Source: an uncultured Sphingomonadales bacterium
GTDB lineage: Bacteria; Pseudomonadota; Alphaproteobacteria; Sphingomonadales; Sphingomonadaceae
Direction of reading: 5' to 3'
Assembly (NCBI GenBank): GCA_903832325.1
Contig: CAILBC010000033.1
Location: 1 to 64,000, forward strand
DNA: 64,000 nucleotides
Shown here: positions 51,598 through 61,673 of the stretch, one piece after another
How positions within the stretch are numbered: position 1 is the stretch's first letter
Layout of the letters: each line of letters opens with the position of its first letter
Program-made: the position numbers and the translations under genes
Notes under the pieces: model-generated
Databases searched by the model: none
What the model was told of the DNA's origin: nothing
Seen by the model: only the letters and a program-made list of their open reading frames with translations

Positions 51598-53910
51598 ATG
51601 CCCAGCGATACCCCGACCCCCGATGCGCCCGATCCGTTTGACCTGATTGTTGACGCGCCCTTCGATTCGGCGCTGTCGGAGCGGTATCTGGTCTATGCGC
51701 TGTCGACGATCACCGCGCGCAGTCTGCCCGATCTGCGCGACGGGTTGAAACCGGTGCACCGCCGGCTGCTGTGGGCGATGCGGCAATTGAAGCTGAACCC
51801 GACCGACGCGTTCAAGAAATCGGCGCGCGTGGTGGGCGATGTGATCGGCAAGTATCACCCCCATGGCGATGCCAGCGTCTATGACGCGATGGTTCGGCTC
51901 GCGCAGGATTTCGCGCTGCGTTATCCGCTGGTCGAAGGGCAGGGCAATTTCGGCAATATCGATGGCGATAATGCGGCGGCCTATCGCTATACCGAGGCGC
52001 GGCTGACTGCGACGGCGGTGCGGCTGATGGCCGGGCTGGAAGAAGGCACGGTCGATTTCCACCCGACGTACAACGGCGAAGAAGAAGAGCCGGAAATCTT
52101 TCCCGGCTTGTTCCCCAATCTGCTGGCGAACGGCGCCACCGGCATTGCGGTGGGCATGGCGACCTCGATCCCCAGCCACAATGTTGCCGAAATCGTCGAC
52201 GCGACGCTGCTGCTGATCGACAACCCGAATGTCGAACATGCGCAGTTGATGGAGGTGTTTCACGGGCCCGATTTCGCCACCGGCGGCATCGTCGTGGACA
52301 GCCCCGCGGCGATCAGCGCGGCCTATGCCAGCGGCAAAGGGGCGATCCGCCAGCGCGCGCGGTTTTCGACCGGGCGCGATGAAAACGGCGTGTGGGAAGA
52401 CACCGGCATTGAAAAGCTGGGCGGCGGGCAGTGGCAGCTGGTCATTTCCGAAATCCCCTACATGGTCGCCAAGGGAAAGCTGATCGAACAGATCGCCAGC
52501 CTGATCGCGGACAAGAAGCTGCCGATCCTGGAAGACGTGCGCGATGAATCCGATGAGGCGATCCGCCTGATCATCGTGCCGAAAAGCCGCAATGTCGATC
52601 CCGAGCTGCTGAAGGAATCGCTGTACCGTCTGACCGAGCTGGAATCGCGGTTTTCGCTTAATCTCAACGTGCTCGATTCGCGGCGCACCCCGGGCGTGCT
52701 GGGGCTGAAACTGTTGCTGCAGGAATGGGTGATCGCGCAGATCGACATCATGCTGCGCCGCACCCGGCACCGGCTGGACAAGATCGCCAACCGGCTGGAA
52801 CTGCTGGGCGGCTATATCATCGCCTATCTCAATCTTGACCGGATCATCGAAATCATCCGCGGCGAGGATGAGCCCAAGCCGGTGATGATTGCCGAATTCG
52901 AACTGACCGACCGCCAGGCCGAAGCAATCCTGAACATGCGGCTGCGCAGTTTGCGCAAGCTGGAAGAAATGGAATTGCGCCGCGAACGCGATGGGCTGCT
53001 GGCCGAACAGGCCGAATTGACTGCGCTGCTGGACAGCCCGGCGCGCCAGCGCACCCGGCTGAAGCGCGAACTGGCCGCGCTGCGCAAGGAATACGGGCCC
53101 GATACCCCGCTGGGGCGCCGCCGCACGACGATTGCCGAGGCCGCACCGACGCGCGAATTCAGCCTGGACGCGATGATCGAAAAGGAACCGGTGACGGTGA
53201 TCGTGTCGCAGCGCAGCTGGATACGCGCGGCGAAAGGCCACCTGCCGCTCGGCACCGACAGCAAGGGCGAAGATTTCAAGTTCAAGGAAGGCGATGGCCC
53301 AGCCTTTGCCTTTCATGCGCAGACCACCGACAAGCTGTTGATCGCGCTGGACAACGGGCGGTTCTATACGATCGGATCGGACAAGCTGCCGGGCGCGCGC
53401 GGGTTTGGCGAACCGATCCGCACGATGCTCGATATCGACCCCGACGCGCAGATCGTTGCAATCGTGATCTGGCGGGCGGGAGGGCAATTGCTGCTGGCAT
53501 CGAACACCGGGCGCGGGTTTGCGGCGGAAATGGACGAGCTGTTGGCCGAAACGCGCAAAGGGCGCGGCGTGGTGGCAACCAAGCCGGGGGTAAAGCTGAG
53601 CGTGGTGCGCGAAATCGCCCCCGAACACGACCACGTGGCGGTGATCGGCGACAACCGCAAGCTGGTGATCTTTGCGCTGAACGAAGTGCCGGTCCTGGCC
53701 AAAGGACAGGGGGTTGCGCTGCAACGCTATCGCGATGGCGGCCTGGCCGATGCGGTTACGCTGCGCATCGAGGACGGCTTGTCATGGCCGATGGGCGGCG
53801 ACAGCGGCCGCACCCGCACCGAAAAGGACCTGCTGCCGTGGAAAGTCGCGCGCGGCGCGGCCGGGCGCCTGCCGCCCAACGGGTTTCCGCGCGACAACAA
53901 GTTTGCGTGA
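51598..53910 (+). CDS. parC: DNA topoisomerase IV subunit A
   Basis: 770 residues. [30 protein letters not shown], the quinolone-region [18 protein letters not shown] and the cleavage tyrosine Tyr131 in [10 protein letters not shown] are plain. The C-terminal domain is shorter and less regular than in GyrA and has no GyrA-box (QRRGGKG), hence ParC. Gene position after the ferredoxin is common in sphingomonads. ATG at 51598. Confidence 0.96.
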   Translation: MPSDTPTPDAPDPFDLIVDAPFDSALSERYLVYALSTITARSLPDLRDGLKPVHRRLLWAMRQLKLNPTDAFKKSARVVGDVIGKYHPHGDASVYDAMVRLAQDFALRYPLVEGQGNFGNIDGDNAAAYRYTEARLTATAVRLMAGLEEGTVDFHPTYNGEEEEPEIFPGLFPNLLANGATGIAVGMATSIPSHNVAEIVDATLLLIDNPNVEHAQLMEVFHGPDFATGGIVVDSPAAISAAYASGKGAIRQRARFSTGRDENGVWEDTGIEKLGGGQWQLVISEIPYMVAKGKLIEQIASLIADKKLPILEDVRDESDEAIRLIIVPKSRNVDPELLKESLYRLTELESRFSLNLNVLDSRRTPGVLGLKLLLQEWVIAQIDIMLRRTRHRLDKIANRLELLGGYIIAYLNLDRIIEIIRGEDEPKPVMIAEFELTDRQAEAILNMRLRSLRKLEEMELRRERDGLLAEQAELTALLDSPARQRTRLKRELAALRKEYGPDTPLGRRRTTIAEAAPTREFSLDAMIEKEPVTVIVSQRSWIRAAKGHLPLGTDSKGEDFKFKEGDGPAFAFHAQTTDKLLIALDNGRFYTIGSDKLPGARGFGEPIRTMLDIDPDAQIVAIVIWRAGGQLLLASNTGRGFAAEMDELLAETRKGRGVVATKPGVKLSVVREIAPEHDHVAVIGDNRKLVIFALNEVPVLAKGQGVALQRYRDGGLADAVTLRIEDGLSWPMGGDSGRTRTEKDLLPWKVARGAAGRLPPNGFPRDNKFA

Positions 53911-53960
53911 GGGGGGCGGTTTGACGGTGTTGCCGGCCCCCAAGGACAGAGAGAAGCCTG

Positions 53961-54725
53961 ATGACCCAGCCCCGTTATTCGCTTGATGGCCGTGTTGCGC
54001 TGATTACCGGTGCCAGCTCGGGGATTGGCGCGCATCTGGCGCGGTTGTTTGCGGCGGCGGGGGCCAAAGTGGTGCTGGGCGCGCGGCGGGTGGACCGGAT
54101 TGCGGCGCTGGCAGGCGAGATTGGCGCCAATGCGCTGCCAGTGGCGATGGATGTGACCGATGAGGCGTCGATCGTGGCCGCGTTCGATGCGGCAGAGGCG
54201 CATTTCGGCACGCCCGACACGGTGCTGGCCAATGCCGGAATTGCCGAGGCGGGGCGCGCGATCGCTTTGTCTGCGGATCAGGTGCGGCGGGTGATCGATA
54301 CCAATTTTACAGCGGTCTATCTTACCGCGCGTGAGGCGGCGCGGCGGATGATCGCGGCTGGATCAAAGGAAACCGGGCGCGGCCGCATCGTGCTGACCGG
54401 TTCTATCACTGCCGAAATGACCGGACAGGGCGATTCGGCCTATGCCGCGAGCAAGGCGGCCGTGGTGCACCTGGGGCGCCAACTGGCGCGCGAATGGGCG
54501 CGGCAGGGGATCAATGTGAACACCGTGCAGCCCGGCTATATCCTGACCGAAATCGATGCCGACTGGTTTGCGACCGACGGTGGCCGGGCGCAAGTTGCCA
54601 CCTGGCCGCGCCGGCGGCTGACCGGGATTGCCGCACTGGATGATCCGATGCTGTTTTTTGCCTCGGATGCTTCGGCTTATGTGACTGGCGCCCATATCAC
54701 GGTTGATGACGGCCAATCATTGTAG
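53961..54725 (+). CDS. Short-chain dehydrogenase/reductase
   Basis: 254 residues. Cofactor motif TGASSGIG, LANAGIAEAG, catalytic Ser in VLTGSITAEM and YAASK, and a C-terminal TGAHITVDDGQ. Classical SDR, probably NAD(P)H-dependent; substrate not decidable. ATG at 53961. Same strand as parC, 50 bases after it; convergent with the DsbD-type gene. Confidence 0.94.
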   Translation: MTQPRYSLDGRVALITGASSGIGAHLARLFAAAGAKVVLGARRVDRIAALAGEIGANALPVAMDVTDEASIVAAFDAAEAHFGTPDTVLANAGIAEAGRAIALSADQVRRVIDTNFTAVYLTAREAARRMIAAGSKETGRGRIVLTGSITAEMTGQGDSAYAASKAAVVHLGRQLAREWARQGINVNTVQPGYILTEIDADWFATDGGRAQVATWPRRRLTGIAALDDPMLFFASDASAYVTGAHITVDDGQSL

Positions 54726-54766
54726 GGCCATTGCAGGGCTGGTCAGGATCCAGGATTTGGCGCGAT

Positions 54767-56932
54767 TCAGGATTTGGCGAGATCGGGCAGGGTTGACGGC
54801 GTCATGACTTGCGGCAGTTTCTGCGGTTCGCCGTTGGCGGGATACCACAAGTAGAGCGGCACGCCGGCAGCGCCGGCGCTGTTGAGGAAGCGGGAGATCA
54901 CAGGATCGCGCCGCGTCCAGTCGCCCACCAGCACGACCACGCCCGCCTTGCGAAAGGCGGCGGCGGTGGCGGCGGTTTCGATCGAGACGTTTTCATTCAC
55001 TTTGCACGACAGGCACCAGTCGGCAGTGAAATAGGCGAACACCGGTTTGTGCGCAGCACGTGCGGCATTCAGCGCGGCCTCGCTGAACGGTTGCGCACCG
55101 ATCAGGCTGGCATCGTCGTGGCGTTCGGCGCTGGCAAGGCGTGGCACGCCGGCGCCGGCGAGCAGCGCGAGCACGATGAGCGCGGGGGCGAGCCAGCGCG
55201 CAACAGGACGGCCCGTGCGCTGGCCGCGCCCGGCAACGACGAGCAGCACCAGCCCACCGGCGCAGACCGCAATCGTCGCAAGGGCAAAGGCGGTGCCGCC
55301 CAGCCGCCAGGCCAGCCAGGCGAGCGCGAGAACGGTCAGGCCCATCGGCACGGCCATGGCGTGGCGGAACCACACCATCCATGCGCCCGGGCGCGGCAGC
55401 ACGCGGCGCAGCGCCGGAATGAACCCGATCGCCAGGAACGGCAGGGCAAGGCCAAGCCCCAGCGCGCCGAACACGGCGAGCGCAGCCACGGTGGGCAGCA
55501 CCAGCGCCGCGCCCATGGCGGCGGCCATGAACGGACCGGTGCAGGGTGTGGCGACAAATGCGGCCAGCAGGCCGGTGCCAAAGGCGCCCCACAGCCCGCC
55601 CTTGCCCGGCGCGCCGCCAGACAGCGAAAGGCCGGGCAATTCGTAAAGCCCGGCAAAATTGGCAGTGATCGCCATGGCCAGCAACAGCAGCACCGCGACC
55701 ACGCCGGGTTCCTGCAGCTGGAATGCCCAGCCGACTTCGCTGCCCGCGGCACGCAGCGCGAGCATCACCCCGCCCAGCGCGAGGCAGGCGAGCGTGACGC
55801 CGGCGGTATAGGCCAGCGCCTCGGCATGGGCGTGCTGGCTGTTGCCGCGCGCCAGCGCCAGCGCCTTGAGGCTGAGAATCGGGAACACGCAAGGCATGAC
55901 ATTGAGCACCAGCCCGCCGGCCAGCGCGCCGAGCACCGACAGGCCGAGCAGAGCCCAGGAAAATGCGGCCGGGGCGGCTGCCCCGCGCAGGGGCGTGCCG
56001 GCCGCAGGGACGGGCCCGGCGCTGGCGGCAAAGGTGATCCCGCCGCGATCCTTGCCGGCCGCATCATGGCCCAGCGCCAGCACGCCTGACAGCGCGGCCG
56101 GCGCTGTGCCAGTGGCCGTTTTCGACGCGGCCAATTCGACAATCAGCGTGTCGCCATTGCGGCTGAATGCCTGCGGGGCGGCATAATCGATCACGCCGTC
56201 GCTGGCGATGAACACATGCGGATCGGACAGCGGCGTGCTGGCGGGAAAGGGAACCGCGAGGCGAAAGACCTTGCCCTGCGGTGCAAACCGCGCCGGTTGA
56301 TCGAGCGGGGCGGGCAGGGCCGCACGCCAGGCGGCAAAGCGGGCATCGGCTGCCGGGGTGGCGCCGGGCGCGGCCACCGTGATCGATGCGGTGAGCACGG
56401 CATCTTCGGGCACGCAGATCGCTGCGGTGCAGGCAAGCCACTGCGCCTTTGCCCGCAGCGGCAGAACCGCGCCGGGCGCGGCGTCGCGTGGCAGTGTGAA
56501 CGGGATCAGGATCGCAAAATCATGGTCATAGACATGGTTCATCAGCCCCGCGACGAGCAGGGTCTGCGGCACGGGGAATTGCATCGCGCCGGCCACCGCC
56601 CCTTTGGGCAGAGTCCAGTCAAGCGTGGGGGCAAGTCCGGCATCGCCCGGGTTCGACCAATAGCCGTGCCAATCCTTGTCTGGCTGCATGGTCAGCGCGA
56701 GCGTGATTGTTTCGCCGGGCGCGCCGGCGCGTTCGGGCACGAGTGCGGCGTGGATATGCGTGGGGCCGCTGTTGCCCAGATTGTTGGGGCCCAGTGTGTT
56801 CGGGCCCAGGCTATCGGCCATGGCCGGGGCGCAGGCCATGGCCAGAATTGCCGCGCAAAGTGTTGCAAACAGTCGGCGCAAGGCTGCGAAGTGCGGAAAC
56901 CGGGCCAGGGGCTGAGGCGTACGAATGGGCAA
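54767..56932 (-). CDS. DsbD/ScsB-type thiol:disulfide interchange protein
   Basis: A membrane electron shuttle passing reducing power to the periplasm. About 721 residues: signal peptide (LFATLCAAILAMACAPAMA), an N-terminal immunoglobulin-like domain of ScsB/DsbD type, eight membrane helices with paired Cys (NVMPCVFPILSLKALAL and VATPCTGPFMAAAM), and a thioredoxin-like C-domain with ADWCLSCKVNE. The start is doubtful: no ATG/GTG with a ribosome site precedes the signal peptide. TTG at 56932 is the first reasonable choice and TTG at 56881 would give the shortest clean signal peptide. The N-terminal mature region has a LGPNTLGPNNLG duplication. Confidence 0.9.
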   Translation of the reverse strand: MPIRTPQPLARFPHFAALRRLFATLCAAILAMACAPAMADSLGPNTLGPNNLGNSGPTHIHAALVPERAGAPGETITLALTMQPDKDWHGYWSNPGDAGLAPTLDWTLPKGAVAGAMQFPVPQTLLVAGLMNHVYDHDFAILIPFTLPRDAAPGAVLPLRAKAQWLACTAAICVPEDAVLTASITVAAPGATPAADARFAAWRAALPAPLDQPARFAPQGKVFRLAVPFPASTPLSDPHVFIASDGVIDYAAPQAFSRNGDTLIVELAASKTATGTAPAALSGVLALGHDAAGKDRGGITFAASAGPVPAAGTPLRGAAAPAAFSWALLGLSVLGALAGGLVLNVMPCVFPILSLKALALARGNSQHAHAEALAYTAGVTLACLALGGVMLALRAAGSEVGWAFQLQEPGVVAVLLLLAMAITANFAGLYELPGLSLSGGAPGKGGLWGAFGTGLLAAFVATPCTGPFMAAAMGAALVLPTVAALAVFGALGLGLALPFLAIGFIPALRRVLPRPGAWMVWFRHAMAVPMGLTVLALAWLAWRLGGTAFALATIAVCAGGLVLLVVAGRGQRTGRPVARWLAPALIVLALLAGAGVPRLASAERHDDASLIGAQPFSEAALNAARAAHKPVFAYFTADWCLSCKVNENVSIETAATAAAFRKAGVVVLVGDWTRRDPVISRFLNSAGAAGVPLYLWYPANGEPQKLPQVMTPSTLPDLAKS

Positions 56933-57068
56933 TTCCGTTGCGGCGTGACAATGGTGCAGGCCCCCTTGCACCGCGCGCTGGGGAAGGCCATCAGGGCCGA
57001 AGATACGAACCCCGCCCGGCCGAGTCCAGCGCCCAGCCGGACAGGTCTGCCCAGGAGCATCAAGAACC

Positions 57069-58754
57069 GTGACCTTTGCCCACAAAGCCTTGCTGTTGCT
57101 GGCCTCCTTGACCCTGCCCTGCATGCCGGTGGCGATGGCGCGCGACCAGGCGAAGGCGGCAGCGCCGGCAGCCGCTCCGGCGCCCGCAGCCGACGCGCCA
57201 AAGCTGGTTATCGCGATTGCGGTGGACCAGTTTTCGGCCGACCTGTTTGCGCAATACCGGTCGCACATGACCGGCGGGCTGGCGCGGCTGGCAGGTGGCG
57301 GGGTGTTTCCCGCAGGGTTCCAGTCGCATGCCGCGACCGAGACGTGTCCCGGCCATTCGACCATTCTGACCGGCATGCGCCCGGCGCACACCGGGATCAT
57401 CGCCAACACCTGGTTTGACCTGTCGGTGGCACGCGCCAACAAGGCGGTTTACTGCGCCGAGGACGAAACGAAGACCGCCGCGGCGCCGGGCGACTATGTG
57501 GCCTCTGTCGGGCATCTGAAAGTGCCGACTTTGGGCGAGCGGATCAAGGCGGTCTGGCCGACCAGCCGCAATATTGCGGTTTCGGGCAAGGACCGTGCCG
57601 CGCTGATGATGGGCGGGCACAAGATCGACGAAGTCTATTGGTGGAAGGGCAAGAGCTTTGTCACGCTGGACGGGCAGACCGCATCGCCATCGGTGGGAGA
57701 GGCCAACGCGGCGGCGGCGGCGCTGATCGCGTCAGGGGCGCCGGCGTTCGACTTGCCCGGGGATTGCGCGGCGCACGAACGCGCGGTGACGGCGGGCCCG
57801 GTCACTGTCGGGACCGGAAGATTTGCGCTCAACCCCGGGGATGCGACTGCGTTTCGCGTTTCGCCGCGGATCGATCGCGCGGTGCTGGAACTGGCGCTGC
57901 GGCTGGTCGATGCCGACCGGCTGGGCCGCGCGGCGACGCCCGACGTGCTGGCGATCAGTCTGTCGGCGACCGATTACATCGGCCACGGCTATGGCACACA
58001 AGGCACCGAAATGTGCATCCAGGTGCACCAGATCGATGCGGCGCTGGGCGCGTTCTTTGCCGCGCTCGATACCCGCGGGATCGATTATGGCGTGGTACTG
58101 ACCGCCGACCACGGCGGGTTTGACATGCCCGAGCGCCAGAACGAGCAGGCCATGCCGCAGGCGCAGCGCGCCGATGTGGCGCTGCTGCCCAAGGCGCTGT
58201 CAGAGCGTGTGGGCGCTAAGCTGGGGCTTGATCCCAAGGGGCTGTTTGTGGGTGAGGGCGCATCGGGCGACGTGTGGGTGCGCACCGATCTGACGCCTGC
58301 GCAAAAGACCGCCGCGATTGCCGCCGCGCGTGACGATCTGCTGGCACGTCCGCAAGTGGCCGCGGTGTTCAGCGCCGCCGAACTGGCCGCAACGCCCATG
58401 CCGACGGGATCGCCGGAAACCTGGACCCCGATTCAGCGCGCGCGGGCTTCCTACTATGCGCCGGTGTCGGGGGATTTCGTGACGTTGCTGAAACGTGGCG
58501 TGATGGCCATGCCGATGCCAGGGCCGGGCTATGTGGCAACGCATGGCAGCCCGTGGGATTATGACCGGCGCGTGCCGATCCTGTTCTGGCGCAAAGGGAT
58601 GACCGGGTTCGAACAGGCCAGCCCGGTGGAAACGGTGGACATCGCGCCAACCCTGGCCGCGTGGGTCGGGCTGAAGCTGCCCGCCGGTACGTTTGACGGG
58701 CGTTGCCTCGATCTCGATGCCGGGCCGGGCACGACATGCGGAGCGCCGCAATGA
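57069..58754 (+). CDS. Exported alkaline phosphatase superfamily enzyme (PafA-like)
   Basis: 561 residues. Signal peptide ending VAMARDQ, metal Asp53 in AVDQFSADLF, nucleophile region AATETCPGHSTILTG (probably Thr92), and the second metal site DYIGHGYG plus VLTADHGGFD. This matches the phosphate-irrepressible, monoesterase PafA-type group rather than PhoA. It should release phosphate from organic esters in the periplasm. GTG start at 57069 with AGGAG 10 bases before. The stop overlaps the UbiH-type gene (ATGA). Confidence 0.9.
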   Translation: MTFAHKALLLLASLTLPCMPVAMARDQAKAAAPAAAPAPAADAPKLVIAIAVDQFSADLFAQYRSHMTGGLARLAGGGVFPAGFQSHAATETCPGHSTILTGMRPAHTGIIANTWFDLSVARANKAVYCAEDETKTAAAPGDYVASVGHLKVPTLGERIKAVWPTSRNIAVSGKDRAALMMGGHKIDEVYWWKGKSFVTLDGQTASPSVGEANAAAAALIASGAPAFDLPGDCAAHERAVTAGPVTVGTGRFALNPGDATAFRVSPRIDRAVLELALRLVDADRLGRAATPDVLAISLSATDYIGHGYGTQGTEMCIQVHQIDAALGAFFAALDTRGIDYGVVLTADHGGFDMPERQNEQAMPQAQRADVALLPKALSERVGAKLGLDPKGLFVGEGASGDVWVRTDLTPAQKTAAIAAARDDLLARPQVAAVFSAAELAATPMPTGSPETWTPIQRARASYYAPVSGDFVTLLKRGVMAMPMPGPGYVATHGSPWDYDRRVPILFWRKGMTGFEQASPVETVDIAPTLAAWVGLKLPAGTFDGRCLDLDAGPGTTCGAPQ

Positions 58755-59986
58755 CCGGATCGCTGGGCACGGCGCGGCTTTCGGCCGATGTGATCATTCT
58801 GGGCGGTGGCCTGGTGGGGATGACGCTGGCGATCGGGCTGGCGCGCGAAGGGGTTTCCAGCGTGGTGGTCGATCAATCCGACCCCGCAACGCAGACTGCG
58901 ACGGGGTTTGATGGCCGCGCCTCGGCGATTTCGACGGCAAGCTGGAACCTCTATACCAATCTGGGCATGGCTGCCGATCTGGAACCGCGCGGCTGCCCGA
59001 TTGCGGCGATCGCGGTGACCGACGCGATGAAGCCGGGGCGGATCGATTTCCGGCCCGGGGGCGATGAAGGATCGCTGGGGCGGATGTTTGCCAACCGCGA
59101 TCTGCGGCTGGTGATGTACCAGGTCGCCGCCCGCGAACAGCTGATCACCTTTCTGCCCAATGCCCATGTCGCAACCCGGCACCGTGATGCGCACGGGGTT
59201 GCAGTGACGCTGGCCGATAGCCGGGTGCTGGAAGGGCGGCTGCTGGTTGCGGCCGAAGGGCGCCGGTCCCCCACACGCGACGAGGCCGGGTTTACGCCAG
59301 CGCGCTGGAGCTATCACCACCGTGCGATCATCGCCGGGCTGGTGCATGAACGCAGCCACGACAATGTGGCCTGGGAAATTTTCTATCCGGCGGGGCCGTT
59401 TGCGCTGTTGCCGCTGTTGGATGACGAAGCCGGGCGCCATCGCAGTGCGCTGGTCTGGACTGTGGCCGAAGACGATGCCGCCGGGGTTCTGGCGTTGCCC
59501 GAAGCGGCGTTTCTGGGCGAAGTGGCGCGGCGCATGGGCGATTTGTTCGGCACGATCGAACTGGCCAGCGCGCGGACATCCTATCCGCTGGATTTCCACC
59601 ACACCGCCAAAGTGGTCGAACAGCGGCTGGTGCTGGTGGGCGATGCGGCGCACGGCATGCATCCGATTGCCGGGCAGGGGCTGAACCTGGGGTTGCGCGA
59701 TGTGGCCGCGCTGGTCGAAGTGCTGGCCGAAGGCATGCGCATGGGGCTGGACCCGGGCGATGCGCAACTGCTGCACCGCTATGAACGCTGGCGCGCGCTC
59801 GACAGCTTTATGGTGGCGGGCGCGACCGACGTGCTGACGCGCCTGTTTGGCATTCCCGGGCGGCTGCCTTCGGCGGTGCGGCGGCTGGGCATGGCCGGCG
59901 TGCAACGCAGCCCGGCGCTGAAGCGCTTTTTCATGGACGAAGCGCGCGGGATGAGCGGGAAATTGCCAGCTCTGTTGCAGGCCTGA
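58751..59986 (+). CDS. UbiH/UbiF/VisC-type FAD-dependent hydroxylase
   Basis: A 411-residue flavoprotein monooxygenase of ubiquinone synthesis. FAD motif LGGGLVGMTLAIGLA near the N-terminus, the RASAIS block, and the second FAD motif GDAAHGMHPIAGQGLNLG. Which ring position it hydroxylates cannot be told. ATG overlaps the phosphatase stop. The final residues KLPALLQA and the stop fall in a 20-bp tandem triplicate. Confidence 0.93.
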   Translation: MTGSLGTARLSADVIILGGGLVGMTLAIGLAREGVSSVVVDQSDPATQTATGFDGRASAISTASWNLYTNLGMAADLEPRGCPIAAIAVTDAMKPGRIDFRPGGDEGSLGRMFANRDLRLVMYQVAAREQLITFLPNAHVATRHRDAHGVAVTLADSRVLEGRLLVAAEGRRSPTRDEAGFTPARWSYHHRAIIAGLVHERSHDNVAWEIFYPAGPFALLPLLDDEAGRHRSALVWTVAEDDAAGVLALPEAAFLGEVARRMGDLFGTIELASARTSYPLDFHHTAKVVEQRLVLVGDAAHGMHPIAGQGLNLGLRDVAALVEVLAEGMRMGLDPGDAQLLHRYERWRALDSFMVAGATDVLTRLFGIPGRLPSAVRRLGMAGVQRSPALKRFFMDEARGMSGKLPALLQA

Positions 59987-60031
59987 ACGCCCTGTTGCAG
60001 GCCTGAGCGTCCTGTTGCAGGCCTGATCGGT
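59972..60031. repeat. 20-bp tandem repeat, three copies, spanning the UbiH-type stop
   Basis: CTGTTGCAGGCCTGAACGCC-type units at 59972, 59992 and 60012. Each holds a TGA; the gene stops in the first, and the last base touches the mitofilin-like gene end on the other strand. Confidence 0.9.
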
Positions 60032-60948
60032 CAATCCGGTTTGGTTGCCTTTGCCGGTGTCGCTGAAGCCGGTGCGGCCGCAGGTGTTGCCGGGGATGCC
60101 GGTGCGGGCGCTGGGGCCAGTGCGGCACTTTCCAGCTGATCGAGCGCGTGCTGCGTGGCCTGCCATTCGCGGGCGTGGGCGATCCAGTCGGTGGCGGCAT
60201 CCTTGCCCGGCATGCGCTGGATTTCGGCCATGGCCAGATCGACGCGTTGGCCGGCGAGTGCGATGCGTGCGCGGTTGATCCGGCTTTCGGGCGCGGGCGA
60301 GGGCATATCGTCGTGGCGGATCACGAAGAGGCCTGCGAATTGGCGCGACAGCCAGTCCCAGCTGCCTTCGTTGGCCGGGCCGTTGACCAGTTTGGGCGTG
60401 ATCAGCGTGAATTCTTCGGTCAACCCGCCCATTGTCACCGGTTTTTGCGCGGCGGCGACAATCTGGTCGACGGCGGTGGGCTGGCCTTCGCCAAAGCGGA
60501 TGCGCAGCGCGGTTTCCAGATAACCGAGCGGTTGCCCCCGATCGATCGCGCGCCGTGCGGCGAGCGCGACAAGCAGCGATTCGGCGCGGGTGGCCTGGCC
60601 CGACGCCGCGGCGGCCTGCTGGCCCAGTTCGGCCAGGCGCTGTTGCAGCGCGGTAAGGCGCGCGGTGGCATCGGCGAGCGCGGCATTGGTGGCGATCAGG
60701 TTGCCCTGCGCGACGATCGTTGCGCTTGCGGCGGACGGGGCGGCGCTGGCCGAGGCTGACGGCGGATTGGTTGCAGGGTCGGTGATCATCGGGAGGGCAG
60801 TGCGCAACCAGCCGGTGTGCCAGCCGTACCACGCGCCCCCGCCCAGCCCGGCGAGGATCAGTGTGGCCAGCACGACTGCCAACCCGCGCCTGCCCGCCGG
60901 CCGGGCCGCGCGCGAATCGACCAATGGACGGAACGTCATGTCCTGCAT
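60031..60948 (-). CDS. Mitofilin-like (Mic60-type) inner-membrane protein
   Basis: 305 residues: one N-terminal membrane helix (about 21-43), an Ala/Ser-rich linker, a coiled-coil segment (80-115) and a C-terminal alpha domain with LLVALAARRAIDRGQPL, the shape of the alphaproteobacterial Mic60 homologue. The gene is next to hemD and hemC, the usual neighbourhood of this protein. It is thought to shape the inner membrane. C-terminal tail is Ala/Pro-rich low complexity. ATG at 60948, or 60939. Confidence 0.82.
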   Translation of the reverse strand: MQDMTFRPLVDSRAARPAGRRGLAVVLATLILAGLGGGAWYGWHTGWLRTALPMITDPATNPPSASASAAPSAASATIVAQGNLIATNAALADATARLTALQQRLAELGQQAAAASGQATRAESLLVALAARRAIDRGQPLGYLETALRIRFGEGQPTAVDQIVAAAQKPVTMGGLTEEFTLITPKLVNGPANEGSWDWLSRQFAGLFVIRHDDMPSPAPESRINRARIALAGQRVDLAMAEIQRMPGKDAATDWIAHAREWQATQHALDQLESAALAPAPAPASPATPAAAPASATPAKATKPD

Positions 60949-60981
60949 GCGTGATTTTTCACTTTATCCGTGGCCCCGAAG

Positions 60982-61665
60982 TCACACTGTCTGACACATT
61001 TGCTGCGCCAAGGAAAGTAGTGCTTCGTCGTCGGGACTGGCGGCAATCCCGACTTTTTCCCAGTTCGGGCCGACTGCCTGGGCGATTCGCGGGGCAAGGC
61101 AGGCCAGCGCAACGCGCGTGCGCGGCAGATCGTGGCGGGTGCAGGCCAGTGCCCAATGGCGCGCCGCCTCGGCCGAATGGAGCAGCACCAGCACCGGGCC
61201 CTGCCGCACCAGATCCGCCGCAGCCGGGTCAAGCGGCAATGCCGCCGCCGCATAGACCACGACATCGTCAATGGTGACGCCCGAGGGCGGGGCAAGCGGC
61301 ACATGGGCCTGCCCCGCGAGCCGCAGATAGCGGCCGGGGGCCAGCTGTGTGACCACGCCTTGCAGTCCGCCCTGGCCGATCGCGCCGACGGCAAACCCCG
61401 CCTGCTGCGCGGCGCGCGCGGTGGCGGCGCCGACGGCATGGACCGGGATTGCGCGCAAGGTGGCAAGGGACGGGCCGCCATGAGCAAAGACCGCGGCGCT
61501 GCCCACCAGCAGGCCATCCCATGCGCCCTCAGGCAGCGCCCAGTCGAGCGGGCGATAGGCAAACAGCGGCGCGGCACTGGCATCGATCCCGCGCGCGCGG
61601 GCCGCGGCGCAGGTGGCGTCATTGCCCGGTTGCGGGCGCAGCACCAGCGCCGGCCGTGATGCCAT
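60982..61665 (-). CDS. hemD: Uroporphyrinogen-III synthase
   Basis: 227 residues, weakly conserved as is normal for HemD, but with two-domain length, GLLVGSAAVFAHG, AVGAATARAA, and VLVLLHSAEAARHWA. Identification rests largely on position: it starts 8 bases after hemC. It cyclises hydroxymethylbilane to uroporphyrinogen III. A mitofilin-like gene follows 33 bases on. Confidence 0.88.
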   Translation of the reverse strand: MASRPALVLRPQPGNDATCAAARARGIDASAAPLFAYRPLDWALPEGAWDGLLVGSAAVFAHGGPSLATLRAIPVHAVGAATARAAQQAGFAVGAIGQGGLQGVVTQLAPGRYLRLAGQAHVPLAPPSGVTIDDVVVYAAAALPLDPAAADLVRQGPVLVLLHSAEAARHWALACTRHDLPRTRVALACLAPRIAQAVGPNWEKVGIAASPDDEALLSLAQQMCQTV

Positions 61666-61673
61666 CGCCCGGA

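Noticed and set aside
51598..53910. gyrA instead of parC
   Set aside because: The C-terminal domain has no QRRGGKG-type GyrA box and is shorter than in GyrA.
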